A DNA stretch of 18,061 nucleotides from the NCBI RefSeq assembly GCF_022288805.1, contig NZ_JAKOPM010000027.1:1-18061 (forward strand), read 5' to 3'. Below, in pieces: positions 7,923 to 15,099 of this stretch (position 1 is the stretch's first letter; every line of letters begins with the position of its first letter). The notes under the pieces are model-generated. The model did no database searches. It worked only from the letters and a program-made list of their open reading frames with translations, and was not told where the DNA came from. Position numbers and translations under genes: made by a program. The DNA comes from Corynebacterium yonathiae (GTDB taxonomy: Bacteria > Actinomycetota > Actinomycetes > Mycobacteriales > Mycobacteriaceae).

Positions 7923-8090
7923 ATGGCAGCAATGAAGCCGCGCACCACGGGCGGAGAAATGGAAGCAGTAGAGGAGTCTCGCAAAATCGTCATGCGCATC
8001 CCCTCTGATGGTGGCGGACGCATCGTCATCGAGCTGAGCAAGGACGAGGCCGCAGAGCTGGGTTCCCTGTTGACCGAGGTTTCTAGCTAG
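7923..8090 (+). CDS. DUF3117 small protein, 55 residues
   Basis: A very short cytoplasmic protein beginning MAAMKPRTTGGEMEAVEE and containing IVMRIPSDGGGRIVIELSKDEAAELGSLL. This matches the actinobacterial DUF3117 family, including the mycobacterial protein next to the gpgS/glgM region, over the full length as I remember it. The fold is probably a small beta-rich unit; its function is unknown. A consensus ribosome-binding site lies seven bases upstream, and the gene starts 12 bases after the DivIVA-like gene. The last codons and stop overlap the -10 box proposed for the next gene. M. tuberculosis carries a 3-methyladenine glycosylase gene between these two small genes; none is present here. 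Confidence 0.88.
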   Translation: MAAMKPRTTGGEMEAVEESRKIVMRIPSDGGGRIVIELSKDEAAELGSLLTEVSS

Positions 8091-8093
8091 TCT
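8088..8093 (+). promoter_or_regulatory. -10 box for leaderless methyltransferase mRNA
   Basis: TAGTCT is followed by six bases and then the ATG at 8100. Its first three bases are the stop codon of the DUF3117 gene. No Shine-Dalgarno sequence is evident before 8100, so the methyltransferase may have its own leaderless transcript in addition to read-through. Confidence 0.45.
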
Positions 8094-8099
8094 AGGTAC

Positions 8100-8966
8100 A
8101 TGCTTTCTCATATCGTCGACATTCTGGCCGATCCTAATGACGGCACCGCGCTTTCTGGTGCCGATGATTTCTCTCGCCTTGTTTCGGAATCCGGCCACTC
8201 TTTTGATGTGGCCAAGCAGGGATACGTCACCCTCGCAGCTGGTGCTGGGCTCAAGCACAAGGGTGATGACATGGACATGGTCAACGCCCGCGAGACCTAT
8301 CTGGCTATGGGCCACTTCGCTCCCTTTGTAGAGGCCGTGACAGGAGCAGTCCAAGATGCCTTGGATTCTGCCTCCTTGGCCGAGGCCACACCAGCCTCCC
8401 TCCTCGAGGTGGGTGCAGGTACCGGCTATTACTTGGCCCATACTCTCGACTCCATCGCGGACGCCCGCGGCGTGGGCCTCGACATTTCCCCGCACGCTGC
8501 AAAGCACTTGGCTAAGTGTCACCCACGTGTCGGCGCTGTAGTGGCCGATGTGTGGGAACGCCTGCCGATTCGGGATGAGTCCGTCGACGCCATTTCCGTT
8601 GTCTTCGCCCCGCGTAACCCTGCCGAGTTCCAGCGCGTACTCGCCCCGAGCGGTCAGGTCATCGTCTTGACCCCCGGTGCCGGACACCTTGACGAACTCC
8701 GCGAGCCCCTCGGCATCCTCGGCGTGGAAGAAGGCAAGGTGGAGCGCATGTACGAGCAAGCCGAGGGCTACCTCGAGCAGGCGGCCGATCCGGTTGATAT
8801 CTCGTTCCCCATCGAGCTCGATAAGGCCTCCGTTGCCGCGCAGGTTGGGATGAGCCCGTCCGCGCGTCACATTAGCGCCGGCGAACTCGCTGAACGCATG
8901 GCCGCACTGCCACCGACGCTTACGGTCACTGCTCGCGCCCGTTTGGATCGCCTCCGCGCAGTGTAG
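8100..8966 (+). CDS. RlmA-type rRNA (guanine-N1) methyltransferase homologue
   Basis: A 288-residue SAM-dependent methyltransferase. GHSFDVAKQGYVTL (32-45) followed by GDDMDMVNARETYLAMGHFAPF is the N-terminal hallmark of RlmA/TlrB enzymes, which methylate a guanine in 23S rRNA helix 35. The SAM motif LLEVGAGTGYYL (101-112), GLDIS (126-130) and a C-terminal Rossmann domain are intact. The N-terminal zinc site of RlmA is missing: positions expected to be CPxC read DPND (11-14) and the next Cys is Ser29; only His33 remains. The sole cysteine is Cys140. I recall similar corynebacterial proteins, so this may be a genus trait, but rRNA target and activity are uncertain. It ends the plus-strand run and converges on the GH32-like gene across repeat cluster B. 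Confidence 0.82.
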   Translation: MLSHIVDILADPNDGTALSGADDFSRLVSESGHSFDVAKQGYVTLAAGAGLKHKGDDMDMVNARETYLAMGHFAPFVEAVTGAVQDALDSASLAEATPASLLEVGAGTGYYLAHTLDSIADARGVGLDISPHAAKHLAKCHPRVGAVVADVWERLPIRDESVDAISVVFAPRNPAEFQRVLAPSGQVIVLTPGAGHLDELREPLGILGVEEGKVERMYEQAEGYLEQAADPVDISFPIELDKASVAAQVGMSPSARHISAGELAERMAALPPTLTVTARARLDRLRAV

Positions 8967-8991
8967 CTCAGCGGCCGGTCCGCATCCTCCG

Positions 8992-9124
8992 CCCTTCGCG
9001 CTCACCAGCAGCGCATGGGCGGTTCTTTTTTCTTCCCGGTGAGCGCGAGGGGAGATTCTTCGCTCTTGGCGCTCACCAGCACCCGCTTTCCGACGCCCCA
9101 GCCCCTCCCGGTGAGCGCGAAGGG
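8992..9124. repeat. Repeat cluster B: four alternating copies
   Basis: The 213-base convergent gap between the methyltransferase gene and the GH32-like gene holds four copies of the same core in alternating orientation: minus 8992-9005, plus 9039-9052, minus 9063-9076, plus 9111-9124. The minus-plus pairs are each offset by about 47 bases and can form 12-16 bp stems. The inner segment GCTTTCCGACGCC (9085-9097) is shared with cluster A at the same relative place, and both units (151-216 and 9063-9128) are 66 bases long. A T-run lies between the first two copies (about 9023-9031). It may serve as a bidirectional terminator; nothing else is visible in this gap. Confidence 0.85.
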
Positions 9125-9179
9125 CGGGGGAGAGGGGCGGGGCCAGATGGGCCTCGCGAGGGGATATACGAAGCTGCGT

Positions 9180-10622
9180 TTAGAGCTTGGAGCCGGAGCG
9201 CTGCCAGTCCTGCTCGATGACGGCATTGCCCGTTGTCTCGACTCGCAGGCCGGAGCAGCCGCCCTCGAAGTAGACGCGGGAGGCCATGGCGATGAGACCG
9301 CCGTCGACGAATACCTCAACCGTGGAACCATCTTGGATGATGGTGAGGGTGTCGGAGTCGCCTTCGGCGAGCGCGGCGGAGGCGGGCTCGGAATCGGCGA
9401 AACAGTGATCAAAGGCCTTATTCATGGAGCGATCGAGGCTGATGTCATCGCCGGAGTGGCAGATGGTGGCGGCGGGGTCACCGGCGCCGTCGAGAAGCGT
9501 GACGGTAACGCAGGAGCCGGAGGGCACCTCCATGACGCCGGTCCACGAGCGGGCGTAGTCCGAGAGTTTGACGGCATCGGGCAAGCCACGGGCGGGTGCT
9601 TGGTAGAGGACGCCGCCCTCTAGGGTGACCCGGCGGGGCAGGGATAGGGCATTGGCCCACCCTTCGGCTTCCCAGGAGGCATGCTTGGTCGCGTCGTCAC
9701 CGCGGCCGTTGCCGTTGAGGAGGCCGACGATGACGGCGCGCTCGTAGCGCTGCTCTGGGGTAAGCGTGCCGGTGGTGGTGTTGGTATTGCGCGGGCGGGA
9801 GAAATCGTGGCCAAAGTCCACGCGGCGGAAGCCTGAGATCACGGTGAAGGTGGTGCCTTCGAGTCGGCCGACGAGGTAGCCGGACACATCGCGGCCGCCG
9901 CGCTCCAGGGTGACAAAGAGTACGTCGTAGATATTGCCGTCTACCTCATCGCGCAGGCGGACTAGGCGCGGGGACACGACCGGCGGGATGGGCGAGGTAG
10001 CGGGAACCTCGCCCTCGAGGAAGCCAGGGGCGCCCTCGAACTTGAGACCGCCGCGCAGGCGCCAGGACACGCCATCGGCGGATTCAAGAATGACAGGAAG
10101 AGGCGCATCGGAGTGGCCGGTTAACGCCAACATGAGCCAACCGTCATGGCCGTCGTCGCGGTCCTCGGAGGCCCAGTCGGGCACGACGGAGGGCGAGCGG
10201 AAGTGATCAAAGTTGCGAGTATTGCCTACGACCTCGCCAAAGCGCACGACATTGGGGTCGAGGGCTTGTGGATCATCGGAAACCTCGCAGATTTCGTCCA
10301 CATCGGCATAGCGAGCTAGGTGGACGGCGATGCCGGCGGCGGTCACAGAGGTGAAGTAGAGGTGGATATCTTCAGGGCCTTGGGCTACGGAACCGGCGCG
10401 TAAGGAAAGCTCGCCGCCGACGGGCGCAAGGACATCGTCGCAGTCTAGCCAGTCAAAAGGCGTTTCCTCGGAGTAGGTGTGTCCCCAGCGTGCGGGGGAA
10501 TCCGCGGTCGGACGGTACTGGTAGAACAGGTGCCAGGTATCGCCGTCGCGTAGGATACCGGCGGGGGCGTCGAGGACGCCGTCTTCTGGGACAAAATGCA
10601 GTTCGGGGCGGTGAGTTGTCAC
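9180..10622 (-). CDS. GH32-fold protein lacking catalytic acids (probable pseudoenzyme)
   Basis: A 480-residue protein with the full glycoside hydrolase family 32 layout: N-terminal five-bladed propeller (RPELHFVPEDG at 5-15, WHLFYQYRP at 30-38, a GWANALSLPR stretch at 321-330) and C-terminal beta-sandwich ending in STVEVFVDGGLIAMASRVYF. GH32 enzymes hydrolyse or transfer beta-fructosides. The three catalytic motifs are changed: WMNDPNG reads VLDAPAG (nucleophile Asp becomes Ala19), FRDP reads FRSP (Ser143), and WECP reads VVSP (acid/base Glu becomes Val216). The last assignment rests on my alignment by eye. No signal peptide is seen. GTG 10622 follows AGGAAGGAT by four bases, and the gene begins 12 bases after glgA, so it is in the glgA operon. 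A carbohydrate-binding or regulatory role is more likely than sucrose hydrolysis. Confidence 0.85.
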   Translation of the reverse strand: MTTHRPELHFVPEDGVLDAPAGILRDGDTWHLFYQYRPTADSPARWGHTYSEETPFDWLDCDDVLAPVGGELSLRAGSVAQGPEDIHLYFTSVTAAGIAVHLARYADVDEICEVSDDPQALDPNVVRFGEVVGNTRNFDHFRSPSVVPDWASEDRDDGHDGWLMLALTGHSDAPLPVILESADGVSWRLRGGLKFEGAPGFLEGEVPATSPIPPVVSPRLVRLRDEVDGNIYDVLFVTLERGGRDVSGYLVGRLEGTTFTVISGFRRVDFGHDFSRPRNTNTTTGTLTPEQRYERAVIVGLLNGNGRGDDATKHASWEAEGWANALSLPRRVTLEGGVLYQAPARGLPDAVKLSDYARSWTGVMEVPSGSCVTVTLLDGAGDPAATICHSGDDISLDRSMNKAFDHCFADSEPASAALAEGDSDTLTIIQDGSTVEVFVDGGLIAMASRVYFEGGCSGLRVETTGNAVIEQDWQRSGSKL

Positions 10623-10634
10623 GGCTATCCTTCC

Positions 10635-11789
10635 TTAGATTAGGCTGCGGTAGATATCGACGGTCTGGGCGGCAATAGTAGCCCAGGAGAAATCGCGGAT
10701 GGCGCGCTCGCGGCCGGCGCGGCCGAAATCGATAGCGCGGGCCTTATCAGCGGCTACGTTATTGACGGCGGCGGCGAGGTCGGTCTCGAAAGCGGTGATA
10801 TCGGCGGCGTCGTAATGCACCAGGACGCCAGTCTCACCGTCAACCACGACCTCCGGAATGCCGCCGACATCGGAGGCAACGACCGCCGTGCCACAGGCCA
10901 TTGCTTCCAGGTTTACGATGCCGAGCGGCTCGTAGATAGATGGGCAGACGAAAACATCGGCGCCGGAGTAGATCTGCTGAACTTCGTCGCGTGGGAGCAT
11001 GTCCTTGACCCAGAAAACGCCATCGCGCTGGGAGCGCAGTTCGTCTACCAGTGCCTCGGTCTCCGCCGCGATTTCGGGCGTATCGGGCGCGCCGGCGCAC
11101 AGGACCAACTGGATATCCGGGTCGAATTGCTGCGCCGCCTGCAGGAGGTGTTTTACGCCTTTTTGACGGGTGATACGGCCGACGAAGGCGGCGATGGGGC
11201 GCTGCTTATCCACGCCCAGTTTGTCCAGAACATCTCCCTCTCGCGGCTGCCAAAGTTCGGTGTCGATACCATTGAGGACGACGTGGACCTTGGAGGCGTC
11301 GATGCGCGGGTAGGCATCGAGGATGGAGTTCTTCATGCCGGCGGAGACGGCGATAACGGCGTCGGCATATTCCATGGCGTTCTTTTCGGACCAGGAGGAC
11401 ACATCATAGCCGCCGCCTAGCTGCTCCCGCTTCCACGGGCGGTGGGGCTCCAGTGAGTGGGCGGTGACCACATGCGGAATATCATAAAGCCGAGCAGAAA
11501 GGTGGCCGGCGAGACCCGTGTACCAGGTGTGGGAGTGTGCGATGTCGATATCGGGGGCGGCATTGGCCATGCGCAGACCGGTGGATAAGGTCTGCAGTGC
11601 GCCGTTGGCCCCCTCGAGTGCGGGGTCCACGCCGTGGACAAATACGTCTTTTTCTTCGCGCGGGGAGCCCATGCAGTGCACGGAGACATCGATGATATCG
11701 CGCATGAAACGGGTGAGTTCAGCTACGTGAACTCCGGCCCCGCCGTAGATTTCCGGCGGGTATTCTTTGGAAAAGATTCCGGCTCTCAT
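10635..11789 (-). CDS. glgA: Glycosyltransferase GlgA/GlgM (GT4)
   Basis: A 384-residue GT-B glycosyltransferase of family GT4, matching actinobacterial GlgA, whose M. tuberculosis counterpart (GlgM) makes maltose 1-phosphate from ADP-glucose and glucose 1-phosphate for alpha-glucan synthesis. Visible features are the N-terminal [47 protein letters not shown] with [10 protein letters not shown], the donor-side [11 protein letters not shown], and [15 protein letters not shown]...[10 protein letters not shown] with the E-x7-E motif. The frame extends 46 residues further upstream to 11927, but that part overlaps the glgC promoter and start and is unlike the family; ATG 11789 gives the family's usual start and length. 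It diverges from glgC, which supplies ADP-glucose, and is followed by the GH32-like gene. Confidence 0.95.
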   Translation of the reverse strand: MRAGIFSKEYPPEIYGGAGVHVAELTRFMRDIIDVSVHCMGSPREEKDVFVHGVDPALEGANGALQTLSTGLRMANAAPDIDIAHSHTWYTGLAGHLSARLYDIPHVVTAHSLEPHRPWKREQLGGGYDVSSWSEKNAMEYADAVIAVSAGMKNSILDAYPRIDASKVHVVLNGIDTELWQPREGDVLDKLGVDKQRPIAAFVGRITRQKGVKHLLQAAQQFDPDIQLVLCAGAPDTPEIAAETEALVDELRSQRDGVFWVKDMLPRDEVQQIYSGADVFVCPSIYEPLGIVNLEAMACGTAVVASDVGGIPEVVVDGETGVLVHYDAADITAFETDLAAAVNNVAADKARAIDFGRAGRERAIRDFSWATIAAQTVDIYRSLI

Positions 11790-11797
11790 GCCCACCC

Positions 11798-11803
11798 AGA
11801 ATA
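11798..11803 (-). promoter_or_regulatory. -10 box for leaderless glgA mRNA
   Basis: TATTCT on the minus strand lies eight bases before the ATG of glgA. GGGTGG between them is a poor, close Shine-Dalgarno candidate, so a leaderless or nearly leaderless transcript is plausible. Confidence 0.4.
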
Positions 11804-11822
11804 CGTATCTCTGGTGCCGCGT

Positions 11823-11863
11823 GCAGAAATCAGGAACGGGGGGAGAAATGTGCATATTTCTGC
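11823..11863. promoter_or_regulatory. Inverted-repeat operator between glgA and glgC
   Basis: The 109-base divergent region carries the palindrome AGAAATGTGCATATTTCT (11844-11861; six-base perfect arms around six bases). A further copy, GCAGAAAT (11823-11830), is an exact inverse of ATTTCTGC (11856-11863). With the proposed start of glgC transcription at 11899 the palindrome is centred near -46. That is upstream of RNA polymerase for glgC and also upstream of the glgA promoter, so one dimeric regulator could control both. It does not match the GlxR consensus TGTGA-N6-TCACA. Confidence 0.45.
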
Positions 11864-11885
11864 TGCGAAATGTGGGATTTGCAGT

Positions 11886-11891
11886 TAGGTT
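11886..11891 (+). promoter_or_regulatory. -10 box for leaderless glgC mRNA
   Basis: TAGGTT is followed by seven bases and the GTG at 11899. No Shine-Dalgarno sequence precedes that GTG. The box supports GTG 11899 against the longer frame from 11767. Confidence 0.5.
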
Positions 11892-11898
11892 TGAAAAC

Positions 11899-13116
11899 GT
11901 GAGAAGCCTGCCAAATGTCCTAGCCATTGTCCTTGCCGGCGGCGAGGGAAAGCGCCTTTTTCCCTTGACCGAAGACCGCGCAAAACCCGCCGTTCCCTTT
12001 GGCGGTTCCTACCGCCTTATTGACTTTGTCCTATCCAATCTGGTCAACGCTGGCTACCTCAAGATTGCGGTGCTGACCCAGTACAAGTCCCATTCTTTGG
12101 ACCGCCATATTTCCCAGGCGTGGAACTTGGCGGGGCCGACGCCACAGTATATTGCCTCGGTGCCAGCCCAACAGCGTCGCGGTAAGCGCTGGTACAACGG
12201 TTCGGCAGACGCTATTGTGCAGTCGCTTAACCTGATTTATGACGAGAATCCGGATTACGTCATCGTCTTTGGCGCGGATCACGTCTACCGCATGGATCCG
12301 GCGCAGATGGTAGAAGAGCATATTGCTACTGGGTTGGATTGCTCGGTGGCTGGCATTCGTGTGCCGCGATCGGAGGCAACGGCGTTTGGCTGCATCCAGG
12401 CCGATGGCATGGGCACGATCACGGAGTTTGTGGAAAAGCCTGCGGACCCACCGGCCACTCCGGATGATCCGAATATGAGCTATGCGTCGATGGGCAACTA
12501 TGTCTTTACGGCGCAGGCGCTTATCGACGCCCTTTTGGAGGACGAAAAGAACGAGGACTCCGCCCACGATATGGGCGGCGATATTATCCCGTATTTTGTG
12601 GAGCGCGGGCAGGCGCACGTATACGATTTCATGGCCAATGAAGTGCCGGGATCGACCGAGCGCGACCACGGCTACTGGCGTGACGTAGGAACTATTGATT
12701 CCTTCTACGAGGCGCACATGGACATGATTTCGGTGCACCCGATTTTCAATCTCTATAACCGAAATTGGCCGATTCACTCCACGGATGATTCCAATTTCCC
12801 GCCGGCAAAGTTCGTGCAAAACGGCATCGCGCAATCGTCGATGGTGGCACCTGGGTGCATCGTCTCCGGCGGTACGGTGCGCAATTCCGTGTTAGCGTCT
12901 GATGTCCATGTGGCTGACGGCGCTACGGTCGAAGGATCGGTTATTTTGCCGGGCGTGCGCATCGGGCGCGGTGCGGTGGTGCGCCGCGCGATCCTTGATA
13001 AAAACGTCGTCGTTAGTGATGGCGCGATTATCGGTGTGGACCGCGAGCGCGATGAGGAGCGCTTCAAGGTTTCTGACGGCGGCGTAGTTGTCGTCGGCAA
13101 AAACCAGAAGGTCTAG
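11899..13116 (+). CDS. glgC: Glucose-1-phosphate adenylyltransferase
   Basis: Makes ADP-glucose and pyrophosphate from ATP and glucose 1-phosphate, the committed step to glycogen and maltose 1-phosphate; cytoplasmic, normally an allosteric tetramer. The 405-residue protein begins [23 protein letters not shown] with the nucleotidyl-transfer loop GGEGKRL and the substrate-site segment [10 protein letters not shown]. It continues with [25 protein letters not shown] and a C-terminal left-handed beta-helix ([14 protein letters not shown]...[29 protein letters not shown]). The frame runs back to 11767, but GTG 11899 gives the expected length and sits behind a leaderless -10 box. Its stop overlaps the stop of the convergent O-methyltransferase gene in a shared CTAG. 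Confidence 0.96.
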   Translation: MRSLPNVLAIVLAGGEGKRLFPLTEDRAKPAVPFGGSYRLIDFVLSNLVNAGYLKIAVLTQYKSHSLDRHISQAWNLAGPTPQYIASVPAQQRRGKRWYNGSADAIVQSLNLIYDENPDYVIVFGADHVYRMDPAQMVEEHIATGLDCSVAGIRVPRSEATAFGCIQADGMGTITEFVEKPADPPATPDDPNMSYASMGNYVFTAQALIDALLEDEKNEDSAHDMGGDIIPYFVERGQAHVYDFMANEVPGSTERDHGYWRDVGTIDSFYEAHMDMISVHPIFNLYNRNWPIHSTDDSNFPPAKFVQNGIAQSSMVAPGCIVSGGTVRNSVLASDVHVADGATVEGSVILPGVRIGRGAVVRRAILDKNVVVSDGAIIGVDRERDEERFKVSDGGVVVVGKNQKV

Positions 13117-13760
13117 AGCTTCGTAACGAGGGTGAGCCCAGAACCCAGCGGCAAGCGGGTGACGCTCGCACCCTCGATTTCTCGTAGGTACTCGTCTGCT
13201 TCGCGGGCGGCGGCGGTGTCGCGGTCGGTACGGGAGGCGTCGGCAAGCGTGCCATCGAGCAAAGAATTAGCCAAGACCAAGGTGCCGTGCTGGTGCAGCA
13301 GCGGCCAAGCGGCCTTGATGATGGCGGGCAGCTCGAGCGCGGCGACATCCGCGTAGATGACCTGGTAGGAGCCGTTGGCTAAGCGGCCCATGACCTCGAG
13401 CGGGCGCGACGGCAAGAAGCGCCCGCGCGATGGCGCGTAGCCGGCCTCACGGAAGGCGGTCTTAGCGCTGCGCTGGTGCTCGGCTTCGGGGTCGATGCAG
13501 GTCAGGATGCCACTATCGGGCATGCCAGCGAGTAGGTAGAGGCCCACCACGTTAGCGGCAGGGGTGATCGCCACGGCTTGGGGGCGTTCGGTAGAACCAG
13601 CGGAGGCGGCCGTCAGAGTAGTCAGTAGCTGTCCGGTCGATTCATCTGGTACCGGCAGACCGTACTCATCGGCGTGGTCGCGCGCGCCACGCAAGGCCGC
13701 GGAGGGATCGCTGGTGGTCTCGATATAAGAACGCAGAGCTTCATATGCGGTAGTAGTCAC
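13113..13760 (-). CDS. O-methyltransferase-fold protein with degenerate SAM loop
   Basis: A 215-residue protein in the place and size of the mycobacterial methyltransferase beside sigE (Rv1220c type). The alignment is clear from [42 protein letters not shown] to the C-terminal [10 protein letters not shown]. The SAM-binding motif I, expected as EVGTGAG, reads ITPAANV (65-71) and has no glycines, and the later FIDAD reads YADVA. SAM binding may therefore be altered or lost. Asp90 in the second motif remains. GTG 13760 ([13 protein letters not shown]) is chosen because a TATGTT box lies seven bases before it; the frame is open further to 13853, and ATG 13772 is another option. It diverges from sigE and ends on the same CTAG as glgC. 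Its substrate is unknown. Confidence 0.75.
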   Translation of the reverse strand: MTTTAYEALRSYIETTSDPSAALRGARDHADEYGLPVPDESTGQLLTTLTAASAGSTERPQAVAITPAANVVGLYLLAGMPDSGILTCIDPEAEHQRSAKTAFREAGYAPSRGRFLPSRPLEVMGRLANGSYQVIYADVAALELPAIIKAAWPLLHQHGTLVLANSLLDGTLADASRTDRDTAAAREADEYLREIEGASVTRLPLGSGLTLVTKL

Positions 13761-13767
13761 ATAATAA

Positions 13768-13773
13768 AACATA
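13768..13773 (-). promoter_or_regulatory. -10 box for leaderless O-methyltransferase-like mRNA
   Basis: TATGTT on the minus strand is followed by seven bases and GTG 13760. It overlaps the alternative ATG at 13772, which makes that ATG less likely as the start. Confidence 0.5.
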
Positions 13774-13825
13774 GGGAAAAGTGTCCGCAGATGTGGCAAA
13801 AACGCGCCTAGCCAGCAAGGTTGTG

Positions 13826-13854
13826 ATCGGTGGGACCGATGTGACGGACTCACA
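13826..13854. promoter_or_regulatory. Two abutting palindromes upstream of sigE
   Basis: ATCGGTGGGACCGAT (13826-13840; perfect six-base arms, three-base spacer) shares one base with TGTGACGGACTCACA (13840-13854; perfect five-base arms, five-base spacer). TGTGA also recurs at 13822 and 13870. The second palindrome resembles a GlxR/CRP site but has a five- rather than six-base spacer. Together they abut the proposed -35 of sigE and lie upstream of the divergent gene, so they are good operator candidates. Confidence 0.5.
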
Positions 13855-13882
13855 GGAAACTATCAGCACTGTGACTGGAGTT
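13855..13882 (+). promoter_or_regulatory. Possible ECF-type promoter of sigE
   Basis: GGAAAC (13855-13860), a 19-base spacer and GTT (13880-13882) resemble the GGAAY...GTT promoters used by actinobacterial SigE and SigH. This would allow autoregulation or SigH control of sigE. The -10 match is short, so this is tentative. Confidence 0.35.
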
Positions 13883-13902
13883 TCGATTGGAAGTGTAGAA
13901 AA

Positions 13903-14541
13903 ATGACATGCATGACAACAAAGAAGCGCGATGCCAAATCCCTTCAGCCCTCCCACTCTGAGGCGGAGCTGACCGGGACCGCGGCGTTCGATGCCGGCGA
14001 AGCTGATATGCCCGCTTGGGGTGACCTCGTGGCCGAGCACGCCGATGGCGTCTACCGCTTGGCTTATCGTCTCTCCGGCAATCAGCATGATGCGGAGGAC
14101 CTTACACAAGAGACCTTTATGCGCGTATTCCGCTCGCTAGATAAGTACCAGGCCGGAACCTTCGAAGGCTGGCTGCACCGAATTACTACGAACCTCTTTT
14201 TGGATATGGTGCGTCACCGCTCCAAGATTCGCATGGAGGCCTTGCCAGAGGACTATGAGCGTGTTCCCGGCACGGATATGACGCCGGAGCAGGCCTATAC
14301 TGTGGCCAACTTGGACCCAGCGCTGCAGTCCGCGCTCGACGGTCTTGCTCCCGATTTCCGTGTGGCAGTCGTGCTGTGTGATGTCGTGGGCATGAGCTAT
14401 GACGAGATTGCAGAAACCCTCGGTGTGAAGATGGGCACGGTGCGCTCACGCATTCACCGCGGCCGTTCCCAATTGCGTGCGGCGCTAGAAAAAGAGGCGC
14501 AAACCAATGCGGAAACCCGCATGCTGCTGCGTACGCGCTAA
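13903..14541 (+). CDS. sigE: ECF sigma factor SigE
   Basis: A 212-residue extracytoplasmic-function sigma factor that directs RNA polymerase to envelope-stress genes. Region 2 runs from about residue 40 to 105 ([50 protein letters not shown]), and region 4 from about 142 to 200 ([31 protein letters not shown], then [14 protein letters not shown], the DNA-reading helix). The N-terminal 35 residues are extra and variable. ATG 13903 has GGAAG nine bases upstream; ATG 13912 three codons later is equally possible. The zinc anti-sigma gene follows after 85 bases and tatB after that, the order seen in mycobacteria except that no htrA is present here. Two palindromes and an ECF-like promoter precede it. 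Confidence 0.95.
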   Translation: MTCMTTKKRDAKSLQPSHSEAELTGTAAFDAGEADMPAWGDLVAEHADGVYRLAYRLSGNQHDAEDLTQETFMRVFRSLDKYQAGTFEGWLHRITTNLFLDMVRHRSKIRMEALPEDYERVPGTDMTPEQAYTVANLDPALQSALDGLAPDFRVAVVLCDVVGMSYDEIAETLGVKMGTVRSRIHRGRSQLRAALEKEAQTNAETRMLLRTR

Positions 14542-14612
14542 ACTTTAGAGAAACTGCATAGTTCCCGCTGTAGGCGGAGAATTTCCGTGTCACTGAAGGC
14601 CGAATAACTAGT

Positions 14613-14620
14613 GGAGGAGG
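14613..14620 (+). promoter_or_regulatory. Strong ribosome-binding site of cseE
   Basis: GGAGGAGG lies six bases before the ATG at 14627, the strongest Shine-Dalgarno sequence in the window. The 85 bases between sigE and cseE hold it and a weak hairpin (CCGC-TGTAG-GCGG) but no clear terminator, so sigE and cseE are probably co-transcribed. Strong translation of the inhibitor would keep SigE silent. Confidence 0.65.
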
Positions 14621-14626
14621 GCGTCG

Positions 14627-15076
14627 ATGGACTCACTGCGGGGGCGTCGGACCTTGTCCACACTCAGCGTGCGCGGTGGGTTCGATACCGCCCAGGCCAA
14701 GGCTCGCGATAAAGCGAAGGCTCGGGCACGGCGCAGCGACACCATCGGACATTTGGGACCGGAGGCGGTTGTTGCTTTTGTGGACGGCGAGATGGAACCG
14801 AAATTTATGCATCGTGTACGCATCCACCTAGTGCACTGCCCGGAGTGCCGGGCGGATGTGCACCAGCAGCGCCATGCCTCGGAATGGGTTCGTCATTGTG
14901 CGGATTCCGCGACGGTCAGGGCACCGCAATCTTTATTGGCAAAGCTTGCGGGAATTGCCACAGAGGGGGTAGCACCTGGGCCTGATGCTGCGACGCCCGC
15001 GCACCGACCGCAGCAGGATTTCTTAGACAAGGTGGAGATGATGGTTCGCGCAATCAAGTACAATCAGCGCGGCTAA
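14627..15076 (+). CDS. cseE: Zinc-associated anti-sigma factor CseE
   Basis: A 149-residue cytoplasmic protein that should bind and hold SigE inactive. The zinc anti-sigma motif is visible as His67-x3-Cys71-x2-Cys74 (HLVHCPEC), inside a small helical domain beginning near residue 40 (GHLGPEAVVAFVDGEMEPKF). The first 38 residues are basic and low in complexity (KARDKAKARARRS), and the C-terminal half is variable. No transmembrane segment is present, so it resembles the soluble RseA/CseE type that senses redox or is degraded after phosphorylation, rather than a membrane sensor. It lies directly after sigE and before tatB. The name follows its C. glutamicum counterpart. Confidence 0.9.
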   Translation: MDSLRGRRTLSTLSVRGGFDTAQAKARDKAKARARRSDTIGHLGPEAVVAFVDGEMEPKFMHRVRIHLVHCPECRADVHQQRHASEWVRHCADSATVRAPQSLLAKLAGIATEGVAPGPDAATPAHRPQQDFLDKVEMMVRAIKYNQRG

Positions 15077-15087
15077 GAGTGAGGGAC

Positions 15088-15093
15088 TAGTAT
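15088..15093 (+). promoter_or_regulatory. -10 box for leaderless tatB mRNA
   Basis: TAGTAT is followed by six bases and GTG 15100. GAGGG at 15081-15085 is 14 bases from the start, too far for a good ribosome-binding site. tatB may thus have its own leaderless transcript in addition to read-through from sigE-cseE. Confidence 0.45.
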
Positions 15094-15099
15094 TTAAGC

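Noticed and set aside
7860..9005. Long minus-strand open frame (381 codons) opposite the RlmA-like gene
   Set aside because: Antisense shadow of a clear methyltransferase; it begins inside repeat cluster B, with V-S-A-K-G reading from the repeat.
11790..11927. 46-residue N-terminal extension of GlgA
   Set aside because: It overlaps the glgC promoter and start, is unlike GlgA family N-termini, and ATG 11789 gives the usual length.
13840..13854. Firm GlxR binding site
   Set aside because: The half-sites TGTGA/TCACA fit, but the spacer is five bases rather than the six of the consensus, so I list it only as an operator candidate.
14553..14580. Terminator between sigE and cseE
   Set aside because: The stem is only four base pairs with a few flanking pairs and has no U-run; co-transcription is more likely.
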